Shown in pieces: positions 23,943-31,641 of a stretch of DNA of 64,000 bases. This DNA comes from Betaproteobacteria bacterium. GTDB taxonomy: Bacteria > Pseudomonadota > Gammaproteobacteria > Burkholderiales > SG8-39. Each line of letters opens with the position of its first letter. Position 1 is the first letter of the stretch. The stretch is from positions 42,582 through 106,581 of the forward strand of contig JACQTO010000220.1 of the NCBI GenBank assembly GCA_016210745.1, read 5' to 3'. Both the position numbers and the translations under genes were made by a program. The notes under the pieces are model-generated. The model was given only the letters and a program-made list of their open reading frames with translations, ran no database searches and was not told the DNA's origin.

Positions 23943-25697
23943 CTATCGGCCGGGGGCCGCCGCGTTCGGCGCCCCCCCGGTCCCCAACAAGCGTTCGCGG
24001 GTCTCGCGCAGGTCCCCGTTCCAGTCCCGATCGCTGTTGATGACGGTAGGTTTGATGAGTATCACCAATTCCTTCTTCACGGCCGTGCGACGGCCGCTTC
24101 CGAACAAAGATCCGAATGTCGGGTCGTCCTTGGCCCCCGGCAACCCATAGCGGCTATCGTCGGTATCGAGCTTCATCAGGCCGCCGACAGCGACCACGTT
24201 ACCGTCCTGAACGCGGACCACGCTGTCGGTTTCGCTGACGGTGCTCCTGGCAAGCGGCAAGGTAACTTGCCCGCCGAACACGGCGCCGAGATTGACGCTC
24301 CTGTCGTCCTGCTGCACCCTGCTGACCGACGGATGCATGTGCAATATGATGCTCCCGTCCTCGTCGATTTGCGGGGTGATGTCGAGTGCGACGCCGGAAA
24401 AGAACGGCCGCATCGTCAGGGTCGGAAACGAGGTCGTGCCGCCTGTGGTGGTGCCTACGGTGGCCGAACCGCCGGCGATGTTGGTGATAAAGAACTCGTC
24501 GGTCCCGACCTTCAATACCGCCTTTTGATTATTCAGCGTCGCCATGCGCGGACTCGACAGAACCTGCACCGAGCCCTGCGTTTCGAGAAACGACACCACC
24601 GCGGCGAGATTCTGGGTCTGGAACGCGAGCCCGAGCAGCGCGCCGCCGGGAACCCCCGCGATCAGCGACCCGACGCTGCCGGCGACCATGGTGCCCGCCT
24701 GAGGCGTCACCGACAACCCGCCCGAACTGAGCGTTCCGGTCCTGCCCAGCGTGGTATTCGGATTGATCACCCCGCCTGCGGCCCTGCCGGAACCGAACAA
24801 TGCCCAATTGATCCCCGCCTCGCTCTGCTGCGAAAGCGTCACCTCGACTATTTTCGCCTCCAACATGACTTGGCGTTCCACGGAAAGCCGGATGGCACGC
24901 AGATAGTTCTCCACTTCACGCAGTTCCGAGGGCAGCGCCCGCACCACTACCAGCCCCGCTTGAGGATTGACGACGACGCTGCGACCGCTCTGACTGCCGA
25001 TGATCTGCGTCAGGGTCTGACGCAGATCCTCCCAGAAATCGGTGCGCACCGTGGTCTGAATCCTGCTGCTGTCGCCGCTGGCACTTGATGCCGCTCCGGA
25101 AGCCGGAGTCGCGCCGGTTGCGCCTGCGGCGCCCGTTACACCGGTTGTGCCGCTCGTAGGCGGGGCGTCGGAAACCGATCCGGAAGTCACCCGCATGTCG
25201 CTTCGCCCTGCCCGCTGCGCAAAAAGGTAGTTCACCTGGAACACCCGGGTTCGCACCGTCAGAGGCTGAATGAAAATCCGCGTGCCATCCAGCTTGTACT
25301 CGTATCCATAGAGTTCGCGAAGCGCATTGAGCGCCTCCAGAACCGTCACGTCCTTCAGATTGACAGTGATGTTCCCGGTAACCTCCGGGGGCAGGAGCAT
25401 GCTGTAGCGGGTCCCGGAAACGATGGACATGAACACCTGGGCCGCCGGGGCGTTGTTCACTGCCAGATCGAACTTTGGATCGAGGGGCACACTCGGAACC
25501 CGTGGGAGTTCCATGCGCAACGGCGGTAACAAGGCCTCCTGGACACGGCCCGGGCTTGGAGGTGCTCTGCGCGGCTCTTCCTCCGTGCGCTTGAGTTCCG
25601 CGGCGATGCGCTCATCGACCTGCATGGGCTGCCTGTACGCCTGACCGGCACAACCAGCGAAGATGATCACACACAGGGCATAGGCGATCTTCTTCAT
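23943..25697 (-). CDS. mshL: MSHA secretin MshL (outer-membrane lipoprotein)
   Basis: 584 aa. The lipoprotein signal MKKIAYALCVIIFAGCAGQ has a lipobox ending at Cys16. An STN-type domain (FDLAVNNAPAAQVFMSIVSG, NITVNLKDVTVLEALNAL) leads to N-domains, including a Gly/Ala/Thr-rich insertion around 175-205. The secretin core follows: EVTLSQQSEAGINWALF, VQVLSSPRMATLNNQKAVLKVG and SGVALDITPQIDEDGSIILHMHPSVS. It forms the outer-membrane pore for the MSHA pilus. The stop overlaps the start of mshM closely and the start overlaps mshK. Confidence 0.93.
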   Translation of the reverse strand: MKKIAYALCVIIFAGCAGQAYRQPMQVDERIAAELKRTEEEPRRAPPSPGRVQEALLPPLRMELPRVPSVPLDPKFDLAVNNAPAAQVFMSIVSGTRYSMLLPPEVTGNITVNLKDVTVLEALNALRELYGYEYKLDGTRIFIQPLTVRTRVFQVNYLFAQRAGRSDMRVTSGSVSDAPPTSGTTGVTGAAGATGATPASGAASSASGDSSRIQTTVRTDFWEDLRQTLTQIIGSQSGRSVVVNPQAGLVVVRALPSELREVENYLRAIRLSVERQVMLEAKIVEVTLSQQSEAGINWALFGSGRAAGGVINPNTTLGRTGTLSSGGLSVTPQAGTMVAGSVGSLIAGVPGGALLGLAFQTQNLAAVVSFLETQGSVQVLSSPRMATLNNQKAVLKVGTDEFFITNIAGGSATVGTTTGGTTSFPTLTMRPFFSGVALDITPQIDEDGSIILHMHPSVSRVQQDDRSVNLGAVFGGQVTLPLARSTVSETDSVVRVQDGNVVAVGGLMKLDTDDSRYGLPGAKDDPTFGSLFGSGRRTAVKKELVILIKPTVINSDRDWNGDLRETRERLLGTGGAPNAAAPGR

Positions 25698-26074
25698 CGC
25701 CTTGCTTCCGGCATTTTTTTGCGCGACGCCGGTGCCTCCGCTGTCCCGGACTTGGCAATCTCGACATCTTGATAGAGCTTCAGCACACGGATCGTTTCCG
25801 AGTCGCGCAGCGTAACCGATGTCGCATCGATCGCGACGATCTTCGCCGTCCCGATTTTATCGCCGACTTTCATGGGCTTGCCATCGATCATTGCGATGCG
25901 CCGGCCCTTGGACAACAAGGTCGATTGAAGCACCAGCGCCGCAGGTGCGGGGGCGGACTCCCCGCCCGGGGCCACGGCGAATGCGGGCGGCTGCATCGGA
26001 TCGGACAATGCCTGGGCAAGGCATTCCCCCGTTCCGGACACCAGTGCAAGAACACATGGCCATGCTGCATTCAC
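25694..26074 (-). CDS. mshK: MSHA biogenesis protein MshK (PilP-like)
   Basis: 126 aa from a GTG at 26074 that overlaps the mshJ stop by 4 bp, the usual junction in this genome; the track uses a TTG at 26086. The N-terminus looks like a signal peptide. DPMQPPAF, LQSTLLSKGRRIAMIDGKPMKVGDKI and ATSVTLRDSETIRVLKLY are the short beta-domain features of PilP/MshK, periplasmic partners that link the inner-membrane platform to the secretin MshL. The basic C-terminal tail (SRKKMPEARR) overlaps the mshL start. Confidence 0.8.
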   Translation of the reverse strand: MNAAWPCVLALVSGTGECLAQALSDPMQPPAFAVAPGGESAPAPAALVLQSTLLSKGRRIAMIDGKPMKVGDKIGTAKIVAIDATSVTLRDSETIRVLKLYQDVEIAKSGTAEAPASRKKMPEARR

Positions 26075-26775
26075 ACCGTAAGCCAAACCTTCTCCAGGCT
26101 GATCGTATAAACGGTAAACCGCATTGTAACGTTCGGATAGTCCTTAGCCGACAGACTAAGCTTGTCCCAGAACATCCGCACCGGCAATGACTCGATTTCC
26201 TTCAAATAGGCAAGAAAATCGAGGTAACTTCCGCGCATCGTGACTTCCATGCCGTACCGGTAGATCACGGCCGGCTTTTTCTCGTCCGCGGCTTCCCGCC
26301 TGGCGTCGCCCGCCTTTGCGGCCTCCTGCCTAGCCGGCCCTTGATCGAGACTGATGGACGACCGCGGCAATGTCTTGATCTCGACTAGTCGCAGGCGAGG
26401 GGTATTGGCGAGGAGCTTTTCGAGCACGGCGGACATCTTTTCCGGCGGGACCAGGTCGGCCGACTGCGCATCGATCTGGCGCTGCAGTTGCGCCTGCCGG
26501 GCCTCGAGGTCGGAAAGCCTCGTCCTCAAATGCACATCCGGGTCCACCGCCTGGTTGCGCGCGAGGCTCTGAAGCTGCGCGGTCATTTTGACGATCTCCG
26601 CGCGATCGTTCTGAGCTTCCAGGACAAGGCGCTTGCGCTGCGCAAGAACGGACTCGAGAAGCAAGGAGTGCAGCAACGTCGCGACCACGGCGCAGGCGAT
26701 CAGCAGTATCAACACTCGCTCGCGAATGGGCCGCTCGTCAATCGCCTTGGCGAATTTCGTCCAGTACTCCTTCAT
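26071..26775 (-). CDS. mshJ: MSHA biogenesis protein MshJ (PilO-like)
   Basis: 234 aa. One TM helix (RVLILLIACAVVATLLHSLLL) is followed by a coiled-coil region (LEAQNDRAEIVKMTAQLQSL to LEARQAQLQRQID) and a ferredoxin-like periplasmic fold (VIYRYGMEVTMRGSYLDFLAYLKEIE, LPVRMFWDKLSL), as in PilO/GspM proteins. An Ala/Lys/Arg/Glu-rich stretch near residues 150-168 is an insertion in the loop. It is part of the inner-membrane alignment complex with MshI2 and MshK. It overlaps both neighbours by 4 bp. Confidence 0.87.
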   Translation of the reverse strand: MKEYWTKFAKAIDERPIRERVLILLIACAVVATLLHSLLLESVLAQRKRLVLEAQNDRAEIVKMTAQLQSLARNQAVDPDVHLRTRLSDLEARQAQLQRQIDAQSADLVPPEKMSAVLEKLLANTPRLRLVEIKTLPRSSISLDQGPARQEAAKAGDARREAADEKKPAVIYRYGMEVTMRGSYLDFLAYLKEIESLPVRMFWDKLSLSAKDYPNVTMRFTVYTISLEKVWLTV

Positions 26776-27509
26776 CGCGCCGTACCCCCTGTACCAGCGT
26801 CGACGACCGGTCCTGTTCCCGTTCCTTTCCCGGCTTCCGTTCCGATGGTGAACTCGACCACCCGCACGCCGGGGCGGGGCGCGGCCGGTTCGGCTTGCGC
26901 ACCCTTGGCGGGCGCTGCACCCGCGGACCCCGCCGGAGGTTTCTGTTCGGCCTTGGATTCGATCTCGCGCTCATGCAGCGAGAGCGTGCCGATGGACTTT
27001 CCCCTGAGGGCATCTTCGTTGCGAAGCATCTTGATGAAACCTGGAACCAGATCCGCGCGAATCGTCCTGCCTTCCAGAACGAAATCGCCCCCCGGTCCGG
27101 AAATATCGATGCCGGTGAGCCAAACCCCGTCCATGTGCTGGCGCGCCAGCGCAGTCAGGAACTTTGCATAACCTTCGCGATTTCCGATCTCGCCGCCTTG
27201 CAGGCGCACGAACAACTCCTGCCTGCTCTTCAACAGGCTTTCCGCACGCGCCACTTGGTCCTCGAGCGCCTTGTTCTTGGGCCTTTGCGTTGTCTTGCCA
27301 AGCGCGACGAACTGTTCCCGCAGTTGTTTCAGTTGCGCCCCGGCCTCGGTTCTGCGCACGCGCAGATCCCGCAGCTGATAGGTCTCCCACGAATAATAGG
27401 CGAACAGGGAAGCAGCGATTGCGACCACGGCCGAGATCGTCCAGACGGCGGAAAATTTCTTGGCCTGGCGCCGAAAAGCCGGCGAATAAAGGTTGATCTG
27501 CCGGCTCAT
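26772..27509 (-). CDS. MSHA biogenesis protein MshI2 (PilN-like)
   Basis: 245 aa from ATG 27509, overlapping the MshI1 stop by 4 bp; the track start at 27563 lies inside the upstream gene. MSRQINLYSPAFRRQAKKFSA resembles the conserved PilN/MshI cytoplasmic peptide that binds the PilM-like partner. A TM helix (VWTISAVVAIAASLFAYYSW) and a coiled coil with a small periplasmic domain follow. The C-terminal 60 residues are Ala/Pro/Gly-rich and probably disordered. Confidence 0.85.
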   Translation of the reverse strand: MSRQINLYSPAFRRQAKKFSAVWTISAVVAIAASLFAYYSWETYQLRDLRVRRTEAGAQLKQLREQFVALGKTTQRPKNKALEDQVARAESLLKSRQELFVRLQGGEIGNREGYAKFLTALARQHMDGVWLTGIDISGPGGDFVLEGRTIRADLVPGFIKMLRNEDALRGKSIGTLSLHEREIESKAEQKPPAGSAGAAPAKGAQAEPAAPRPGVRVVEFTIGTEAGKGTGTGPVVDAGTGGTAR

Positions 27510-28462
27510 GGCGATGGGCCCTCGGAGCGAATCGCGCATCCGATCAGGTGAAAGTATTCCCACTGCGTCTTCGCGTCGGGTGCCCCGCCGCGGAATTGCA
27601 TCACCTCCTCGAGCGCCACCTCCGCCACCTCCACGCCAAGGTTGCTCTGAAGGTAGGCGGCAAGCGGTGCAGGCTCGGGCTCGGGTCCGAGCATGATTCG
27701 CGCCAATACAATGTGGCCGTGCTGGCGCTCGAAATTGTCGAGCGTGCGCTGCAACTCGACCAGAATGCGGCTGTACAGATCGTCCCGATAGGCCTCGTTG
27801 TCCTGCCGGATCTGGCTCTCGGTGAAATCGAACCGGCGCGCGAGATAGAGTTCGCCCCCCGAGGTCACCGTCAGCAGGCCACCGGCGGCGTCAAAATAAA
27901 GCAATCCCACGCCCTTGCTTTCACGCTCGTACAGTGCCGCTATGTTGCGCTGCGCCGTCTCGGGGATGTCGATCACGGCAAGCGGCACCTTGGCCTCATC
28001 GAAACGATCGACGTAAGTCTTGACCCGCTCGGAGCGTGCCGCAATGACATAGATCCAACGTGAACGGCCTGCAGCCCCCTCGACCGCCGGAATCTCCAGC
28101 AGGTCGTAGGTGGCCTGCTCGACCGGATAGTCGATCACCTCCTTCATGCGCCAGCGCATCGCCGTGCTCAACTCGGCTTCGGGAACGTTGGGCGCCTCGA
28201 CTGCGGAGATCTGATAGTCCCCCGCCGCCAGAAGCGTCGCGCATCGGGCGTTCTTGCCTAATCCGAACTCCTTGTAGGCGCGCGCGAGCGAGCCGGCATC
28301 GCCGCGCCAAGTCGCCAGTCCAAAGGAAAGCACAACGGGTTTGCCGGGGTCTGTCGCATCGGCGTGCACATAGCGCACCTTGTCCGCCTCGGCGCGCAAG
28401 GCGACCAATCCAGCCTTCGTCTGCCGCGCAAACCCTGGAAAGAAACCCAAAATGCTCCCCAC
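27506..28462 (-). CDS. mshI: MSHA biogenesis protein MshI1 (PilM-like, actin fold)
   Basis: 318 aa in the track from GTG 28462. The PilM-like fold is shown by MRWRMKEVIDYPVEQATYDL, WIYVIAARSERVKTYVD, VIDIPETAQRNIAALYERE, GLLYFDAAGGLLTVTSGGELYLARRFDF and LYSRILVELQRTLDNFERQ. It is a cytoplasmic ring component binding the MshI2 N-terminus. A promoter at 28480-28508 would place the transcription start only about 11 nt before GTG 28462. TTG 28450, preceded by ggggagcat, may therefore be the real start, shortening the protein by four residues. Confidence 0.87.
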   Translation of the reverse strand: MGSILGFFPGFARQTKAGLVALRAEADKVRYVHADATDPGKPVVLSFGLATWRGDAGSLARAYKEFGLGKNARCATLLAAGDYQISAVEAPNVPEAELSTAMRWRMKEVIDYPVEQATYDLLEIPAVEGAAGRSRWIYVIAARSERVKTYVDRFDEAKVPLAVIDIPETAQRNIAALYERESKGVGLLYFDAAGGLLTVTSGGELYLARRFDFTESQIRQDNEAYRDDLYSRILVELQRTLDNFERQHGHIVLARIMLGPEPEPAPLAAYLQSNLGVEVAEVALEEVMQFRGGAPDAKTQWEYFHLIGCAIRSEGPSP

Positions 28463-28479
28463 ACCTATTATAAAACCTT

Positions 28480-28508
28480 AAAATAGATTAATAACTTATT
28501 GTTGTCAA
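28480..28508 (-). promoter_or_regulatory. sigma70-type promoter for the mshI-N operon
   Basis: On the minus strand, TTGACA (28503-28508) and TATTTT (28480-28485) are separated by 17 bp, inside a markedly AT-rich stretch in an otherwise GC-rich genome. This is the best -35/-10 pair in the window and points into mshI1. Confidence 0.6.
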
Positions 28509-28942
28509 TGGATTATTTATATTTTATAGACTCCTTATACAGGGTGCCGGCAGCCCAGCGCATGCATCGGCAATCGGGACAAGGATCGACCTGAATCCGG
28601 TAGGAATCGGTAAGCCGCAAGGTTATCCGATTTAGCGATGACGCATTGCGAATTATCGAGCCGCAACAGCGCCGTCAGCATGCACTGCACAATTGCTTTT
28701 TTGCGCGCACGTGGACGCAGCTGGCCGTGTTGATCAAGGCGTCCGACGATTAAAGGGGAAGTCGCGTGGCAATAAGCCGGCTGTGAACACTGACGAAGGT
28801 AATTGCGGGACAAAGCTAAATCGAAATTCGGCAGCGTGAGTCGGTCCACGGACGGTCATGCTATGCTTTGAGTGTAATCACTGAGATCCGGGAAAGCCCT
28901 CTTCTAATACCAACGGATTCTGCAGCTCGGGGAGATTCGAAA
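28509..28942. other. 434-bp divergent intergenic region between the mshI operon and the membrane-protein gene
   Basis: Apart from the mshI promoter at its left edge, no gene or known RNA was recognised. ORF 28535-28849 on the minus strand lacks family character. tatgctttgag near 28862-28872 may be a -10 region for the plus-strand gene, without a convincing -35. I looked for a c-di-GMP riboswitch, which can accompany pilus genes, and did not see one. Confidence 0.4.
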
Positions 28943-29554
28943 ATGCAAGCCGTATATGAAATCCTGTTGCGATTTCTCATGGTCATTCTATGGGGAGGCA
29001 GCATCGTCGGCGTCCTCCTTGGGGTTGCGTTGCTGCTCAAACCCGAGCACATCGCAACATTGAATCAAAGTTTTTCGCGTTGGGTCAGCTCCGACAAAGT
29101 CGCAGATCAGCTCGATCGTCCACGCTGGACTGAACGCTTTGTCTACCGGCATCACCGGCTGGTCGGGGCATTTTTCCTTATCGGGGCTCTTTGTATTCTT
29201 TACGTCTTCTTATTCGGCTACAACGCGCGGAGAATTTCGAGCATTTTCGCAGTCGGCTACTGGGGTGTGGTGGACGTATTGGTTGGAGTAATGCTTATCA
29301 GCAGCGCACTGGCAGCCCTGGTCGGACTCATCGTGCTGACAAGGCCCAGCCTGCTGCGTGAAATCGAGAAATCGTCCAACCGGTGGATTAGCACCGAAGG
29401 TGCGTCCAAGGCGCTTAACGCCACGTATTACAACTCGGACGGCTACATCCTCCGGCGCAAGAAGATAGCGGGCGTATGTATGATTATCGGGAGCCTTTAC
29501 GTATTGATCGTCCTGAGTCCTCTTTTGTGGCGCAACAAATGGATGATCTTCTAA
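28943..29554 (+). CDS. four-helix membrane protein with internal duplication
   Basis: 203 aa from ATG 28943 preceded by cggggagattcgaaa; the track start 75 bp upstream is less likely. Four TM helices are arranged as two similar halves. Half one contains LNQSFSRWVSSDKVADQLDR, then YRHHRLVGAFFLIGALCILYVFL; half two contains IEKSSNRWISTEGASKALNA, then YILRRKKIAGVCMIIGSLYVLIVL. The soluble part of each half carries an S/N-RW-S/I-S motif. No named family was recognised. It sits between the mshI promoter and the major pilin, so a pilus-related role is possible. Confidence 0.7.
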   Translation: MQAVYEILLRFLMVILWGGSIVGVLLGVALLLKPEHIATLNQSFSRWVSSDKVADQLDRPRWTERFVYRHHRLVGAFFLIGALCILYVFLFGYNARRISSIFAVGYWGVVDVLVGVMLISSALAALVGLIVLTRPSLLREIEKSSNRWISTEGASKALNATYYNSDGYILRRKKIAGVCMIIGSLYVLIVLSPLLWRNKWMIF

Positions 29555-29741
29555 TTGCCGCTTGCAGAGCACAATTCCCGACAAACTCAGTCGGAAACAT
29601 TATGTTCTGAGTCGGCATGTTGCCAGGGATTGCCTTGCAATTATCCGCCATTTCGTTATAGTCATTCGTGCTTCAAGTCTCATCGAGCGGGGGCTGCGGC
29701 CCCCAAATTTCGAGGCTGCGGCCTCTTTCGACAAGGGAACG

Positions 29742-30152
29742 ATGATGGACAGAATGAATAAGAAACAGGCTGGCTTCACTTTGATTGAATTGGTGATGGT
29801 AATTGTGATTCTCGGCATTCTGGCTGCAGTGGCCGTGCCGAAGTTTGTTGATCTTTCATCTGAAGCAAAGATCGCAGCCGTCAAAGGTATGGCTGGTGGG
29901 GTTTCGTCAGCTTTTGCGACGAACTATGCCGCCAAGGCCGTCAACAACACCAACGCTGTTGCGATAAACGGCACTGTAACCGTCCACGCCGCAGCAGCCA
30001 GCATCCTTGTGGGAGGTACAGGGGCACTAACGGGGTTCACAGTAACTGCCGCCGCGGCGACGGTTGACTGCACGGCTGGCGGCCAGGCGTTTGCCCTTAC
30101 GGTTACTGACGGCGCCAATACTGCACCGGCCACGCTGATCTGTACCGGCTGA
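29742..30152 (+). CDS. mshA: MSHA major pilin (type IVb pilin)
   Basis: 136 aa from ATG 29742, with caagggaacg as ribosome site; the track adds 60 upstream residues without pilin character. The leader MMDRMNKKQAG is cleaved before FTLIELVMVIVILGILAAVA, with Glu5. KFVDLSSEAKIAAVKGMAGGVSSAF is the conserved MshA N-terminal helix. Two C-terminal cysteines (VDCTAGG and LICTG) would close a disulfide loop. Its own ribosome site and strong terminator, as a monocistron, suggest high expression, hence the major pilin. Confidence 0.87.
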   Translation: MMDRMNKKQAGFTLIELVMVIVILGILAAVAVPKFVDLSSEAKIAAVKGMAGGVSSAFATNYAAKAVNNTNAVAINGTVTVHAAAASILVGGTGALTGFTVTAAAATVDCTAGGQAFALTVTDGANTAPATLICTG

Positions 30153-30173
30153 CTAGACTGGTTCCACGGCATC

Positions 30174-30206
30174 AATGCCGGGTGGACTCCCACCCGGCAT
30201 TTTTTT
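30174..30206 (+). terminator. intrinsic terminator after mshA
   Basis: A 12-bp GC-rich stem (aatgccgggtgg / ccacccggcatt) with a short loop is followed directly by a T-run (ttttttgtgc). It lies 22 bp after the pilin stop. It is the clearest Rho-independent terminator in the window. Confidence 0.93.
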
Positions 30207-30563
30207 GTGCGACTCCATTGTGCCGGCCTAAACGATATTCGGCGTATGATGCCAATATGCATTCAGCTTCAAGTGCATAATGCAACTCTGAGAATTATCC
30301 GATCCAGTCGGTCCACGCGCCAGCCTGAGACCGACGCGACTTCGCACATCGTCGCGTCGGAAAACGACGACAGATTGCGCACACTGCGAGATTCAGAGCC
30401 TGATTGTCGAGCCAAGCAAGAGCAAGGAAACGTCGCACCATCGCGCCCCACGGCATCACCAAGCCAGTTTCATGGCCTCGCCTAGGCGACTACGTTTCAC
30501 TCATCAGACGCGCTACGGGACGTGACATATCCTTGTTCTTCGCAATGTGCTCGGAAGATATAT
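30207..30563. other. 357-bp gap with one strong hairpin
   Basis: ccgacgcgac-ttcgcacatc-gtcgcgtcgg at 30331-30360 is a perfect 10-bp stem without a T-run on the plus strand. aatatgcattcagcttcaagtgcataatgc around 30257-30286 is AT-rich and may belong to a promoter for the downstream genes. Nothing else was recognised. Confidence 0.45.
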
Positions 30564-30893
30564 ATGGGTGAAAAGCGGGGACGAGTTGCTGATATTTGCG
30601 GTCGGCTGTTCGACGTATTTGTCAACGCAGTGCCGCGGCATCCGGAGGGCGGCAAGGGGCGAAGTCGACCTTCGGAAAAAGAGATCGCGCTGGCCACCGA
30701 GTCGGGCCTAACGAAATTCTACGAGGCTGCGCGCCAGGAACGCGAGCAGCATCGGCTCGGTATAATCGGCCGGGCGCGGGTCGCCTTTGCACTGCAACAG
30801 CGACTGCTGGCGGCGGGGTATCCCTCAGCGATAGTCAAGCAAGTCCTTTTCGCCATGCTAGTCTCGGCCTTCGTGGGGAACAAGCAAGATTGA
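30564..30893 (+). CDS. small hypothetical protein in the MSHA island
   Basis: 109 aa from ATG 30564, with ggaag six bases upstream. It is largely alpha-helical and basic at first (MGEKRGRVADICGRLFDVFV), with a conserved-looking C-terminal half: SGLTKFYEAARQEREQHRLG, then GRARVAFALQQRLLAAGYPS, ending in a hydrophobic helix (IVKQVLFAMLVSAFVG). The final helix could be membrane-associated or an interaction surface. No family was recognised. It is followed 16 bp later by the methyltransferase gene, so the two are probably co-transcribed. Confidence 0.65.
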   Translation: MGEKRGRVADICGRLFDVFVNAVPRHPEGGKGRSRPSEKEIALATESGLTKFYEAARQEREQHRLGIIGRARVAFALQQRLLAAGYPSAIVKQVLFAMLVSAFVGNKQD

Positions 30894-30909
30894 CGAGGAT
30901 TGCCGGCCG

Positions 30910-31641
30910 ATGCGGCGTCTGACGGACCTCTTAATGCAACGGCTGCGCTCGTGGATGGCAGCCCGGGAACTGCTTCCAGCACCTGCGGTAACTCTTCATC
31001 GGAACGCGGAAGAACCTTCCGAGAGCCTCTTCCGGCAACCGGGCCGGAAATTGCTCCATGTCGGCTGCGGGCCGTACCGCAAAGCCGATGTCCAGTCGGG
31101 TTTGTGGGGAAACGGCTGGCGCGAGGTTCGGCTTGACATCGATCCAGCCGTGCAGCCGGACATAGCGGCAAGCATGCTCGATATGTCGACCGTCCCCGAC
31201 GCATCCGTCGACGTGGTCTATTCCTCGCATAACGTGGAGCACCTATACCCACACGAAGTGCCGACAGCGTTGGCCGAGTTCCTCCGCGTGTTGAAGCCAG
31301 CCGGCTTTCTGCTGCTCACTTGTCCGGACCTGCAATCGATATGCCGTTTGATTGCCGAGGATAACTTGGATCAACCGGCGTACATGTCCCCTGCTGGAGC
31401 CATAACGCCGCATGACGTCCTCTATGGGTACCAACCGCAGTTGGCCGCAGGCAACCTCTTCATGGCGCACCATACGGGTTTTACGTTGAAGACCCTGATG
31501 CAAATCATCCGCACTGCCGGTTTCCGGTCCGTGGCCGGACAACGACGCGAAGCCGCTTTCGCCTTGTGGGTGTTGGCAACCAAATCGCCAATTCCGGACG
31601 AGGAACTCCAGCATCTGGCAAAGGAACATTTCCCACCATGA
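30910..31641 (+). CDS. SAM-dependent methyltransferase (class I)
   Basis: 243 aa. The Rossmann methyltransferase motifs are KLLHVGCGPYRKADVQ (motif I), VRLDIDPAVQPDI (motif II), VDVVYSSHNVEHLYPHEVPT (motif IV) and FLRVLKPAGFLLLTCPD (motif V). Such stand-alone type 11 methyltransferases often modify sugars or act in glycan biosynthesis. Its ATG-TGA overlap with the GT41 gene that follows implies joint expression, so glycan or glycoprotein methylation is a reasonable guess. Acceptor unknown. Confidence 0.85.
   Translation: MRRLTDLLMQRLRSWMAARELLPAPAVTLHRNAEEPSESLFRQPGRKLLHVGCGPYRKADVQSGLWGNGWREVRLDIDPAVQPDIAASMLDMSTVPDASVDVVYSSHNVEHLYPHEVPTALAEFLRVLKPAGFLLLTCPDLQSICRLIAEDNLDQPAYMSPAGAITPHDVLYGYQPQLAAGNLFMAHHTGFTLKTLMQIIRTAGFRSVAGQRREAAFALWVLATKSPIPDEELQHLAKEHFPP

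Noticed and set aside
28509-28942. Possible c-di-GMP (GEMM) riboswitch before pilus genes
   Set aside because: I looked for the conserved GEMM core and did not see it in this region or before mshE.
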